Below, one piece after another: positions 32,213-39,025 of a stretch of DNA of 39,025 nt; within the stretch, counting starts at the first letter, position 1; every line of letters begins with the position of its first letter. The notes beneath the pieces were generated by a model. The model was given only the letters and a program-made list of their open reading frames with translations, ran no database searches and was not told where the DNA came from. The stretch is from JBHGBB01 sp041946755. Lineage in GTDB: Bacteria > UBP4 > UBA4092 > JAOAEQ01. The translations under genes were made by a program, and so were the position numbers. The stretch lies in the NCBI GenBank assembly GCA_041946755.1, contig JBHGBB010000009.1, forward strand, positions 1 through 39,025, in the 5' to 3' direction.

Positions 32213-33160
32213 TTATCCAACTTCTATCCAACCAATAGACAATTTACCATCTTCACTATTATCCAAGCGGGCTAGTTTTAGAGATTGTATTTGAGATTTA
32301 TTTGATATTGCTTGAAGTAATATATTCCAATCATTTTTTAATGGTGATGGATATGCAAATATTAAATGAAAGTAACGTGTTACATTTTGCAATGCTTTAA
32401 GTTCCGAAAGTTTTAGGATATCGGTTAATATATATCCATCTTTTGGTCCCATTACATAGCTTGGTAGTTTCCACATTGTCCCCTTTTGTAGATCACAAAA
32501 AGCTGTTTTAATTTCAATTACAACAGATTCCTTTCCTAGATCGATGAAAAAATCTAATTTTTCACGACCTTTCCCTGTTGACCATTCACGTTCGAACGAT
32601 TTAAGCATATTATTCTGTCTCAAAAGCTCAAGTAAGTATATTATTTCAGTTTTCCACCAACCTTCAGTTTGTGTTGCAACTTGAATCATGACATTAACTC
32701 TAGCCAATGATTCTTTTGTTGAAAAATGAGCCTTAAATTCATCAAGAATATTGGTAATTGATGAATTATACTCTATATTAACTGAGTTTACTGTATCTAT
32801 AATTGATTTAGAAGGATTTTCCGGCTTTTTGATATCATGGAAGTCTTGAATTGTTTTCAATCTAATGATATTAGAACCATCTTCATAATCCGGTTTACAT
32901 GATCCACAATAAGTTAATTGATTTCCAAATCTTTGTTTTGAGTAATCTTCTAATTCTTTTCTATTTAAAGAACATATTTTTTTATAGCTGGTGTCTGTCC
33001 AATGTCCTCTAGTGGTAGAACTAATAGTTCCACAACGGGCACGATGGAGTTTCAAATATGATCCAGTACCACCAATATCGATATTTATAACAAAGCCATT
33101 TTCACGATTTTCTTTTATCCAATTTAGATAGCCATCTTCGTCATATTTAAATTCTCGCAT
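32213..33160 (-). CDS. putative PD-(D/E)XK nuclease with an N-terminal zinc-binding motif (solitary restriction/defence candidate)
   Basis: I do not know a named family. The 315-residue product has a probable zinc-binding N-domain: GSYLKLHRARCGTIS (H39, C43), WTDTSYKKIC (C63), then CGSCKP (C85, C88). Similar 'LH.A.C..i....wT..Y.K.C......L...C..C.P' segments occur at the front of other bacterial nucleases and uncharacterised proteins. A helical middle follows. The C-terminal part has a PD-(D/E)XK signature: D203 in KLDFFID, then VVIEIKTA with E216 and K218. The gene is much richer in A+T than its neighbours and stands alone on the minus strand. A good SD (AGGAGG) precedes ATG 33160. No methyltransferase is nearby, so a self-protecting or modification-dependent nuclease, or a defence relic, is possible. 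Confidence 0.6.
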   Translation of the reverse strand: MREFKYDEDGYLNWIKENRENGFVINIDIGGTGSYLKLHRARCGTISSTTRGHWTDTSYKKICSLNRKELEDYSKQRFGNQLTYCGSCKPDYEDGSNIIRLKTIQDFHDIKKPENPSKSIIDTVNSVNIEYNSSITNILDEFKAHFSTKESLARVNVMIQVATQTEGWWKTEIIYLLELLRQNNMLKSFEREWSTGKGREKLDFFIDLGKESVVIEIKTAFCDLQKGTMWKLPSYVMGPKDGYILTDILKLSELKALQNVTRYFHLIFAYPSPLKNDWNILLQAISNKSQIQSLKLARLDNSEDGKLSIGWIEVG

Positions 33161-33309
33161 ATTAACCTCCTATGTCAGTTGCAGTTGATATACAAAGACT
33201 ATGATTTTATTTTATACAATATTGCCATTAATATACAACTATTCTAATTTATCAGCAAGTAAAAAGTATATTATTAATAATTATCATTTAGGAAGAATAT
33301 TCCGAGGGA

Positions 33310-33338
33310 GAGCAAGGCTGATCGGAACAGCCTTGCTC
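33310..33338. repeat. 11-bp perfect hairpin GAGCAAGGCTG / CAGCCTTGCTC
   Basis: Arms 33310-33320 and 33328-33338 with loop ATCGGAA. It is the first element of the repeat cluster in the gene-free stretch 33161-34205. Confidence 0.8.
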
Positions 33339-33388
33339 CTGCTCCATAATGCCACCAATAAAGCTGTAAAATATATCCGGCGTAAAGT

Positions 33389-33558
33389 GCTACCGAAACG
33401 GTTGCTGTGGTTGCCAAAATAGTAACTTTTGCTACTGAAACGGTTGCCAAAAAGGCAACTATTGCTACCGAAACGGTTACCGAAATGGCAACAATAATAG
33501 GTCTTGATAATACCTATCATAGGTATCGGAAAGACCTATGATGAGTCTCGGGGAGACC
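33389..33558. repeat. repeat cluster: three TTGCTACYGAAACGGTTRCC units and nested hairpins
   Basis: Units start near 33389, 33430 and 33461, each with GCTACYGAAACGGTT and most followed by a GTTGCC/GGCAAC-type pair. Next comes a nested palindrome: TAGGTCTT (33498-33505) with AAGACCTA (33531-33538) outside, ATACCTAT/ATAGGTAT (33510-33526) inside, and then GTCTC-GGG-GAGAC (about 33546-33558). No convincing gene crosses it. Confidence 0.7.
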
Positions 33559-34084
33559 TATCAAATCGATTAAGATAATTGAATTTATTATGGTTAAGGG
33601 GTGGGGAAATAAAAGAAAGAAAAAGAAATAAAAGAGAGTATATCTATTTCACTCACCGTTGTCTGACCGCCAACGGTTCGTTCAAAGGCGAGCGATAACT
33701 ACAGTGTTTCACACCCTATCCATATATTTTTTAATATATTTCAACAAAAAAGTAAACCAAAACAAGGGTTTGTTCGTCTATATGATATATAACGAGCACA
33801 ATTTTACTCTGGGAAGATAACCCACCCTCGAACGTATATATATGCAGGAAGAGGGAATAGAAAAGATATCGTTTACCAGCGTAAATAGATAACATCGAAT
33901 ATAGTAAAAATAGATTGAATATAATTGCCAGTGCGGTGTTATCATAAGTAGCGTAACAACAAAACTAAGCTAACAACTCAATCATATAATATTGCTCAGC
34001 TTTCAAATCGCGGAAAGTGCGAGCAAGGTAAATCTAAAATTCTCTTTTGGGAGGGGTAGTGTTCGGACTATCCCTCTTTTTTTT
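33559..34084 (+). other. gene-free AT-rich stretch ending in an intrinsic terminator
   Basis: No credible ORF on either strand. It contains an A/G-rich tract (about 33598-33640), an ACCGTTG/CAACGGT hairpin (33655-33677) and a plus-strand terminator, GAGGGGTAGT-gttcgg-ACTATCCCTC plus T8 (34051-34084). A terminator with no gene before it on that strand hints at a non-coding transcript. I could not match it to 6S, SRP, RNase P or tmRNA. Confidence 0.4.
34051..34084 (+). terminator. intrinsic terminator upstream of the heptose/Kdo operon
   Basis: Ten-bp stem (34051-34060 with 34067-34076, one G.T pair), loop GTTCGG, eight T's. Confidence 0.88.
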
Positions 34085-34086
34085 CT

Positions 34087-34115
34087 TTGCGTTAATTCCG
34101 AAATTTTGCTACAAT
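34087..34115 (+). promoter_or_regulatory. promoter of the heptose/Kdo operon
   Basis: TTGCGT (34087-34092), 17-bp spacer, TACAAT (34110-34115), 91 bp before the first start codon and just after a terminator. Confidence 0.62.
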
Positions 34116-34205
34116 AAACTCCCGACATAATAAATCCTTCCTTTTTTTAGAAAGCAACTCTGGTTACCCTGACCGAAGCGAAGGGTGTTGATTTAAAATC
34201 AGACT

Positions 34206-35159
34206 ATGAAATATAAACCAGTAGATTTAAATAACGTCAAACTCCAGTCGATTAAACAGCGGAAACATAAGGTCCGGATTGCTGATTTCGGAAAAGTACC
34301 GAAATCATCGAATCCAAGCTTATCGGCATATTTAGATTCCTTACCCAATATCCTTGCCGCAAAAGATTTCCATGAAATTGTTAAAGCCATTGTGACGGCG
34401 TGTCGAAAAAAGAAACCGGTTATTGTTATGCTAGGTGGGCATACAATAAAATGTGGTATCGCCCCGTTCATTATCGACCTGATGGAAAAGAGAATTATCA
34501 CTGCGGTGGCAATGAATGGCTCCACCAGTATCCATGATTTTGAAATCGGATATTATGGCGAAACCAGCGAACAAGTATCAGAGACGCTGGATCAAGGAAC
34601 CTTCGGCATGGTGCAAGAGACCGGGAATTTGATGCATCAAGCGATTACTGAAGGATTAATCACCGGAGTAGGGTTAGGTCGCGCATTAGGCAATAAACTA
34701 ATTGAAATAAAAGCGAAAAATAAACAGTTAAGTATTTTAGCTACCGCCGCGAAATTGGATATCCCGGTAACGGTTCATGTTGCAATCGGTACCGATACCA
34801 TACATCAGCATCCGGCAGTAGACGGTGCGGCGTTAGGTGAATCGAGTCTGCTCGATTTCCGGCTTTTGACCGCTGTAGTTAAAGATTTAAATAATGGCGG
34901 AGTAGTGCTCAATATCGGGTCAGCGGTAATTCTACCGGAAGTGTTTCTAAAAGTGTTAACTATTGCCAGAAATCTAGGGTATCCGGTCAAGAATTTTAGT
35001 ACCGCTAATTTCGATATGTATCAGCATTATCGGCCGCAGGTAAATGTGGTGCAACGGCCAACGCATCTTGGCGGTAAAGGATATAGTATTACCGGTCATC
35101 ATGAACTGATGATACCGCTACTTACCGCAGGCGTCTTATTAGCTTTGAAAGGAAAATAA
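34206..35159 (+). CDS. conserved protein of unknown function, deoxyhypusine-synthase-like Rossmann candidate
   Basis: A soluble 317-residue protein. It resembles a conserved family often found beside LPS genes, with a fold like the NAD-binding deoxyhypusine synthase family; this is by eye. Visible segments: VRIADFGKVPKSSNPSLSAY near the N-terminus, KPVIVMLGGHTIKCGIAP (about 75-92), TAVAMNGSTSIHDFEIGYYG (about 99-118), ETLDQGTFGMVQETG, a substrate-like loop VTVHVAIGTDTIHQHPAVDG (about 195-214), NIGSAVILPEVFLKVL and a C-terminal TGHHELMIPLL. Bacterial relatives have no known hypusine role. Start ATG 34206. It leads the operon whose later genes make ADP-heptose and CMP-Kdo precursors, so an envelope role is likely but unproven. 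Confidence 0.6.
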   Translation: MKYKPVDLNNVKLQSIKQRKHKVRIADFGKVPKSSNPSLSAYLDSLPNILAAKDFHEIVKAIVTACRKKKPVIVMLGGHTIKCGIAPFIIDLMEKRIITAVAMNGSTSIHDFEIGYYGETSEQVSETLDQGTFGMVQETGNLMHQAITEGLITGVGLGRALGNKLIEIKAKNKQLSILATAAKLDIPVTVHVAIGTDTIHQHPAVDGAALGESSLLDFRLLTAVVKDLNNGGVVLNIGSAVILPEVFLKVLTIARNLGYPVKNFSTANFDMYQHYRPQVNVVQRPTHLGGKGYSITGHHELMIPLLTAGVLLALKGK

Positions 35160-35164
35160 TACTC

Positions 35165-35250
35165 ATTTCAAATTGCAAAATTAGCATTGCAAATTTAATC
35201 CGCCTAAGGCGGATAAAATGCTAAATGCTAAATTTAAAATGATCATTGCC
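35165..35250. repeat. inverted heptamer-like arrays around TCCGCCTAAGGCGGA (upstream of rfaE1)
   Basis: Left side has period-7 units such as AATTGCA, AAATTAG, CATTGCA, AATTTAA (35171-35198). The core is at 35199-35213. The right side has AATGCTA, AATGCTA, AATTTAA, AATGATC. The repeat runs to within two bases of the rfaE1 start at 35252. Confidence 0.7.
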
Positions 35251-35251
35251 C

Positions 35252-36250
35252 ATGGATTGTTCCCAATATAATATCGATAAAAAGAAACTAATAGGATTAG
35301 TCGGGTCGTTTAATCAAGCGAAAATATTGGTTATCGGTGATCTGATGCTGGATGAATTTATCTGGGGGAGAGTATCCCGGATATCACCAGAAGCGCCGGT
35401 ACCCGTGGTTCGGGTAACCTCGCAATCGTTTGTTCTCGGCGGGTCTGCCAATGTCGCCAATAATATTCAAACGTTAAAAGGAAATGCTGCTATCGCCGGA
35501 GTCATCGGAGACGATGATATTGGCAAGAAAATGCTTACTGAATTCCGGAACCGGAATATCGATACTGGATTGGTGATAACCGATAAAACCAGACCGACCA
35601 CCCTAAAAACCCGGGTGATTGCCCATAGCCAACAAATCGTTCGAGTCGACCGGGAAAAAACCGAAGCGATGGATGAATTTATTACTACTCAGTTTATCGA
35701 GGGGACTAAAAAGATTATTCATGAAATCGATGCGATTATTATAGAAGATTATGGCAAAGGGGTTATTACTCCCAGATTGTTGAAAGAAGTGCTCCAACTT
35801 GCCCGGCAGCATAAAAAGATTGTTAGTGTAGATCCCAAAATCGATCATTTTGCATTGTATAAACAAGTAGATGTTATTACTCCGAACCATCATGAAGCCG
35901 GGGCATTTATCGGAGTAGAAATTACCGATGAAGCGTCATTATTATCAGTTGGTAAACAGCTGGTTGAAATATTAGAAGGTACCGCAATCTTGATAACCCG
36001 CGGTGAAGAAGGGATGTCACTATTCGAATCGAATGGCGATATTACCCATATTCCGACCGTAGCGAAAGAGGTTTATGATGTAAGCGGTGCCGGAGATACG
36101 GTTATTGGTACCTTAACATTGGCATTATCAGTTAAGGGAAGTCTGAAAGAAGCGGCAATGCTCTCGAATTTCGCTGCCGGTATCGTAGTTGGGAAAGTCG
36201 GAGTCGCAACTGTTTCTCCTGAAGAACTTGTAGCAGCAATAAATACATAA
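35252..36250 (+). CDS. rfaE1: D-glycero-beta-D-manno-heptose-7-phosphate kinase (HldE kinase domain, stand-alone)
   Basis: Phosphorylates heptose 7-phosphate at C1 on the way to ADP-heptose for the LPS inner core. A PfkB/ribokinase-family protein of 332 residues. Key segments: ILVIGDLMLDEFIWGRVSRI with SPEAPVPVV (about 27-53), GGSANVANNIQTL (about 65-77), IIIEDYGKGVI, VDPKIDHF, ITPNHHEAGAFIG, ITRGEEGMSLF and the anion hole with catalytic Asp in YDVSGAGDTVIGTLTLAL (about 275-292). There is no adenylyltransferase domain, so that step needs a separate gene not in this window. Start ATG 35252; TTG 35246 is possible but lies in repeat DNA. No SD visible. Second gene of the operon. Confidence 0.92.
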   Translation: MDCSQYNIDKKKLIGLVGSFNQAKILVIGDLMLDEFIWGRVSRISPEAPVPVVRVTSQSFVLGGSANVANNIQTLKGNAAIAGVIGDDDIGKKMLTEFRNRNIDTGLVITDKTRPTTLKTRVIAHSQQIVRVDREKTEAMDEFITTQFIEGTKKIIHEIDAIIIEDYGKGVITPRLLKEVLQLARQHKKIVSVDPKIDHFALYKQVDVITPNHHEAGAFIGVEITDEASLLSVGKQLVEILEGTAILITRGEEGMSLFESNGDITHIPTVAKEVYDVSGAGDTVIGTLTLALSVKGSLKEAAMLSNFAAGIVVGKVGVATVSPEELVAAINT

Positions 36251-36261
36251 ATATATTCAAT

Positions 36262-36339
36262 TTAAATTTTAAATTTATCATTGAGTATTTAATCCGTCTC
36301 AGGCGGATTAAATAGATAGTGCTAAATTTGCATTTTGCA
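36262..36339. repeat. repeat arms around TCCGTCTCAGGCGGA (upstream of kdsB)
   Basis: A 27-bp near-perfect palindrome (36287-36313) with core 36293-36307, flanked by A/T-rich period-7-like units (for example AATTTTA, AATTTAT on the left and GCTAAAT, TTGCATT on the right). It ends directly at the kdsB start. Confidence 0.7.
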
Positions 36340-37101
36340 ATGAAGATTCTAGGTGTAATTCCCGCCCGATATGCAGCAACACGCTTCCCCGGTAAACCGT
36401 TAGCAGATATTTGCGGTAAACCGATGGTATTGCATGTCTACGACCGGGCGAAACGTGCGAAATTATTAACTGAGCTTTATGTCGCTACTGAAGATGAGCG
36501 GATTGTGAGAGTGGTCGAACAAGCCGGTGGAAAAGCGATTATGACCAGCGCATCACATCAGTCTGGTTCGGATAGGTTAGGGGAGGTAGCCGGCAAAATC
36601 GATGCGGATATTATCGTTAATATTCAGGGGGATGAACCTTTACTCGAACCGGAAATGCTCGATGAAATGGTGCGACCGTTAATTGATGATAAAACCATCT
36701 TAATGGGAACCTTAAAAAAGCGGATATCTAATCCGGAAGATTTGCAGAATCCGAATATCGTTAAAGTGGTTTGCGATAAGAACGGGTTTGCCATATATTT
36801 TTCCCGGTCGTTGATTCCGTATCCAAAATCCGGCTGGAAAGATGCCAGTATCCATGGCTTGGCTGAAGGAGACCTAGCGATTTATAAACATCTGGGTTTA
36901 TATGCATATCAAAAAGAGTTTCTGATGAAGTTTACTCAACTCCCGGTTAGCCCGATCGAAAAAATCGAAGGATTGGAACAACTCCGTGCCCTGGATAATG
37001 GATATAAAATTAAAGTAGTCGAAACGAAGTTCGATACCATAGCAGTCGATACTCCGGAAGATTTGGAACGAGTTATAAAGGTAGTCAGCCGTATGCAATA
37101 A
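36340..37101 (+). CDS. kdsB: 3-deoxy-manno-octulosonate cytidylyltransferase (CMP-Kdo synthetase)
   Basis: Activates Kdo with CTP to give CMP-Kdo for lipid A-core assembly; cytosolic. 253 residues from ATG 36340. Family blocks are complete: MKILGVIPARYAATRFPGKP with L at the N-terminus (nucleotide binding), LYVATEDERI, IMTSASHQSGSDRLGEV (about 68-84), DIIVNIQGDEPLLEP (about 89-103), FSRSLIPYP, HLGLYAYQKEFL and the C-terminal VDTPEDLERV. A GTG at 36319 is in frame but lies in repeat DNA. pyrG, which makes the CTP it uses, is the next gene. With rfaE1 upstream it shows the cell makes a Kdo-heptose core. Confidence 0.96.
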   Translation: MKILGVIPARYAATRFPGKPLADICGKPMVLHVYDRAKRAKLLTELYVATEDERIVRVVEQAGGKAIMTSASHQSGSDRLGEVAGKIDADIIVNIQGDEPLLEPEMLDEMVRPLIDDKTILMGTLKKRISNPEDLQNPNIVKVVCDKNGFAIYFSRSLIPYPKSGWKDASIHGLAEGDLAIYKHLGLYAYQKEFLMKFTQLPVSPIEKIEGLEQLRALDNGYKIKVVETKFDTIAVDTPEDLERVIKVVSRMQ

Positions 37102-37162
37102 GTAATAGATATCAAGCAGTAACCATGGAAATCGAATAGTATATTACTCTTCTAGTATCTTT

Positions 37163-37190
37163 AACCATTTAACTTATTTAACTATTCAAC
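37163..37190. repeat. 9-bp array, inverted copy of the GTTAAATAA family (upstream of pyrG)
   Basis: CCATTTAAC, TTATTTAAC, then TATTCAAC, preceded by ATCTTTAAC. It ends ten bases before the pyrG start. Confidence 0.7.
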
Positions 37191-37199
37191 TAAATTATT

Positions 37200-38810
37200 A
37201 TGACTAAATATATTTTTGTAACTGGCGGCGTAGTTTCATCGTTAGGTAAGGGAATCGCTTCATCATCAATCGGTTGTTTATTAGAGAGTCATGGATTAAG
37301 AATCACCTTACAGAAATTCGATCCGTATATCAATGTCGATCCCGGAACCATGAGTCCATATCAGCATGGGGAGGTGTTCGTTACTGAAGATGGCGCCGAA
37401 ACCGATTTAGATTTAGGGCATTATGAACGCTTCACTACCATTCGAACCACCCAGGATAATAATGTTACTGCCGGCCGGATATATTTCGATGTTATTTCTA
37501 AAGAGCGGCGGGGAGATTATCTCGGCGGAACCGTTCAGGTCGTCCCGCATATTACCAACGAAATCAAATCGCGAATCCGAAAACTAGCGGATAAAGATAA
37601 ACTCGATGTGGTAATAACCGAAATCGGCGGAACCGTCGGCGATATCGAGAGTCTGCCATTCTTGGAAGCGATTCGACAATTTCGATTAGATGTAGGGCGA
37701 GAGAATGTGATGTTTATCCATCTCACCTTGATACCTTATATAAAGGCTGCCGGTGAAATGAAAACGAAACCTACTCAGCATAGTGTCGCTGCGCTGCGTA
37801 GTATCGGTATTCAACCGGATGTATTATTATGCCGAACTGAGAAGCCACTTTCAGATGAAATGCGGGCAAAAATCGGATTATTCTGCAACGTTGATACCGA
37901 ATCGGTAATTCAGGCGCTAGATGTAAGTTCGATATATGAGGTGCCGCTCATATACCATGAGCAAAAATTAGACGAGATAATTTTAAAACGAATCGGTTTG
38001 CCGGTAACGGAGAGCGATTTATCGGCCTGGGAGAGATTAGTATATCGGATAAAGAATCCGATCGGAACGGTTAAAATCGCCGTAGTCGGCAAATACATCG
38101 GACTACAAGATGCGTATAAAAGCGTTTATGAAGCGTTATATCATGGCGCGTTTGCCAATAATTATAAAATCGAAATCAAAAAAGTCGATTCGGAAGATAT
38201 TGAAGAGAAAGGTAGTCAAGAGTTATTAGGTGATGTAAATGGAATCCTTATTCCCGGCGGATTTGGTCCGCGCGGTATTGAAGGGAAAATCGAAGCGGTA
38301 CGATATGCGCGTGAGAAACAAGTGCCTTATTTTGGAATTTGTTTGGGCATGCAATGTGCATCGATCGAGTTTGCCAGGAATATCTGTAACCTTAAAAAAG
38401 CGAATAGTACCGAGTTTGATAAAGGTACCCCTTACCCGATCATAAGTCTGCTTGAAGAACAAAAAAAGGTTACTGCCATGGGACATACGATGCGATTAGG
38501 CGCATATACTTGCCATGTACGGGAAGAATCGAAAAGCTTTCAAGCATATGGTCAAGCGATTATCTCGGAACGACATCGGCATCGGTATGAATTCAATAAT
38601 CAATTTAAAGACCAGTTCGAAAAAGCCGGAATGCTATTTACCGGAGTTTCTCCTGATGGCGAATTGGTTGAAATTATTGAGTTGCCGGACCATCCTTGGT
38701 TTGTAGCCGGCCAATTCCATCCGGAGTTTAAGAGCCGACCATTAAGTTCGCAACCTTTGTTTAAGGCATTTATTACAGCGGCAATTACCTATCAGAACAA
38801 GCAGAAATGA
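37200..38810 (+). CDS. pyrG: CTP synthase
   Basis: Converts UTP, ATP and glutamine to CTP. 536 residues, normal length. The synthetase domain shows FVTGGVVSSLGKGIASSSIG (P-loop, about 5-24), KFDPYINVDPGTMSPYQHGE and EDGAETDLDLGHYERF (about 62-77), and GGTVGDIESLPF. The glutamine amidotransferase domain (about 290-530) has PGGFGPRGIEGK, the nucleophile C381 in YFGICLGMQC, and H507/E509 in QFHPEF. The ATG is at 37200, right after a 9-bp repeat array; no SD is visible, so initiation may be SD-independent or coupled to transcription from the operon promoter. Follows kdsB as in Geobacter-like kdo clusters. Confidence 0.97.
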   Translation: MTKYIFVTGGVVSSLGKGIASSSIGCLLESHGLRITLQKFDPYINVDPGTMSPYQHGEVFVTEDGAETDLDLGHYERFTTIRTTQDNNVTAGRIYFDVISKERRGDYLGGTVQVVPHITNEIKSRIRKLADKDKLDVVITEIGGTVGDIESLPFLEAIRQFRLDVGRENVMFIHLTLIPYIKAAGEMKTKPTQHSVAALRSIGIQPDVLLCRTEKPLSDEMRAKIGLFCNVDTESVIQALDVSSIYEVPLIYHEQKLDEIILKRIGLPVTESDLSAWERLVYRIKNPIGTVKIAVVGKYIGLQDAYKSVYEALYHGAFANNYKIEIKKVDSEDIEEKGSQELLGDVNGILIPGGFGPRGIEGKIEAVRYAREKQVPYFGICLGMQCASIEFARNICNLKKANSTEFDKGTPYPIISLLEEQKKVTAMGHTMRLGAYTCHVREESKSFQAYGQAIISERHRHRYEFNNQFKDQFEKAGMLFTGVSPDGELVEIIELPDHPWFVAGQFHPEFKSRPLSSQPLFKAFITAAITYQNKQK

Positions 38811-38895
38811 CCTACCTGCTTACTTGACAGAACCACGCAAAACCACGTAAAATTTATACTTACATTTGGCCTTTGAAATATGATATTTGTTATTT

Positions 38896-38918
38896 CCATT
38901 CCGACATCGACGGAATGG
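38896..38918. repeat. 8-bp hairpin CCATTCCG / CGGAATGG before the tRNA gene
   Basis: Arms 38896-38903 and 38911-38918 with loop ACATCGA, no T-run; it ends five bases before tRNA-Ala. Confidence 0.6.
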
Positions 38919-38923
38919 GTCGT

Positions 38924-38999
38924 GGGGGAATAGCTCAGCTGGGAGAGCGCCTCGTTCGCAACGAGGAGGTCGAGGGTTCGACTCCCTTTTCCTCCACCA
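38924..38999 (+). tRNA. tRNA-Ala, anticodon CGC
   Basis: A 76-nt cloverleaf. The acceptor stem GGGGGAA / TTCCTCC includes the G3.U70 pair that defines alanine tRNAs. The anticodon arm is CCTCG-TTCGCAA-CGAGG with anticodon CGC, reading GCG. The T arm is GAGGG-TTCGACT-CCCTT. Discriminator A and encoded CCA end at 38999. Confidence 0.97.
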
Positions 39000-39025
39000 G
39001 CATAGTATCTAACTCAGAAAATCAC

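Noticed and set aside
33389..33480. CRISPR array
   Set aside because: The three GCTACYGAAACGGTT units are unevenly spaced, diverge from each other, and have no spacers of constant length or cas genes nearby.
33201..33520. Small frames on either strand (73 and 78 codons) in the repeat cluster
   Set aside because: Low-complexity products (such as repeated FGNRF) come from translated repeats; no SD.
33161..34205. Integron attC site or phage attachment site
   Set aside because: Some GTT/AAC-like bases occur, but no R'/R'' layout, integrase gene or tRNA border was found.

Overview
The window looks like a chromosomal piece of an uncultivated diderm (Gram-negative type) bacterium, roughly 40% GC. 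Lnt, Kdo activation (kdsB), a heptose kinase (rfaE1) and a B12 uptake system imply an LPS-bearing outer membrane. Prepilin-type secreted proteins ending in a 'YDPTNG..S.GD.IR' signature, an SBBP propeller protein and a fungalysin-type (M36) protease recall environmental candidate phyla. I cannot fix the phylum from the sequence alone.

Layout. Bases 1-245 are about 67% GC and encode what looks like the tail of a DegT-type aminotransferase, joined in frame to a Lon protease cut in its AAA+ domain. This is probably a chimeric contig end. Then come lnt (-), a COG3910-like ATPase (+), rplM-rpsI (-) with a 128-residue charged extension on S9, and a palindrome-rich gap. An orphan lipoprotein follows, then a cobalamin riboswitch with an overlapping terminator driving btuF-btuC-btuD. 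BtuD carries an extra C-terminal domain.

Bases 11.2-20.9 kb are the secreted/accessory region: two prepilin-like genes behind near-identical structured leaders, a 1313-aa M36 metalloprotease and a 1272-aa protein with 14 SBBP repeats. The last two have unrelated N-termini but share a tandem C-terminal module of about 300 residues with identical internal spacing (168 residues between equivalent Trp). This is the best candidate here for an undescribed surface or secretion module.

Bases 21.6-32.1 kb are housekeeping: metK-ahcY (SAM cycle), then a run of M24 peptidase, two multi-pass membrane proteins, miaA, hfq, hflX, NUDIX, pgsA-like and a small zincin. Bases 32.1-34.1 kb form an AT-rich island with a solitary zinc-finger/PD-(D/E)XK nuclease-like gene on the minus strand and about 1 kb of repeat-rich, gene-free DNA ending in a terminator. 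Bases 34.1-38.8 kb, led by a good sigma70-like promoter, hold a DHS-like conserved gene, rfaE1, kdsB and pyrG (heptose and CMP-Kdo supply; CTP feeds KdsB). A tRNA-Ala(CGC) closes the window.

Running through the whole window is an unusual class of intergenic DNA: short tandem arrays of period 7, 8 or 9, a different unit at different loci, often as two inverted arms. Three are centred on a shared TCCGYCTNAGGCGGA-like core and two end in T-runs like giant intrinsic terminators. In several places they reach into gene ends.
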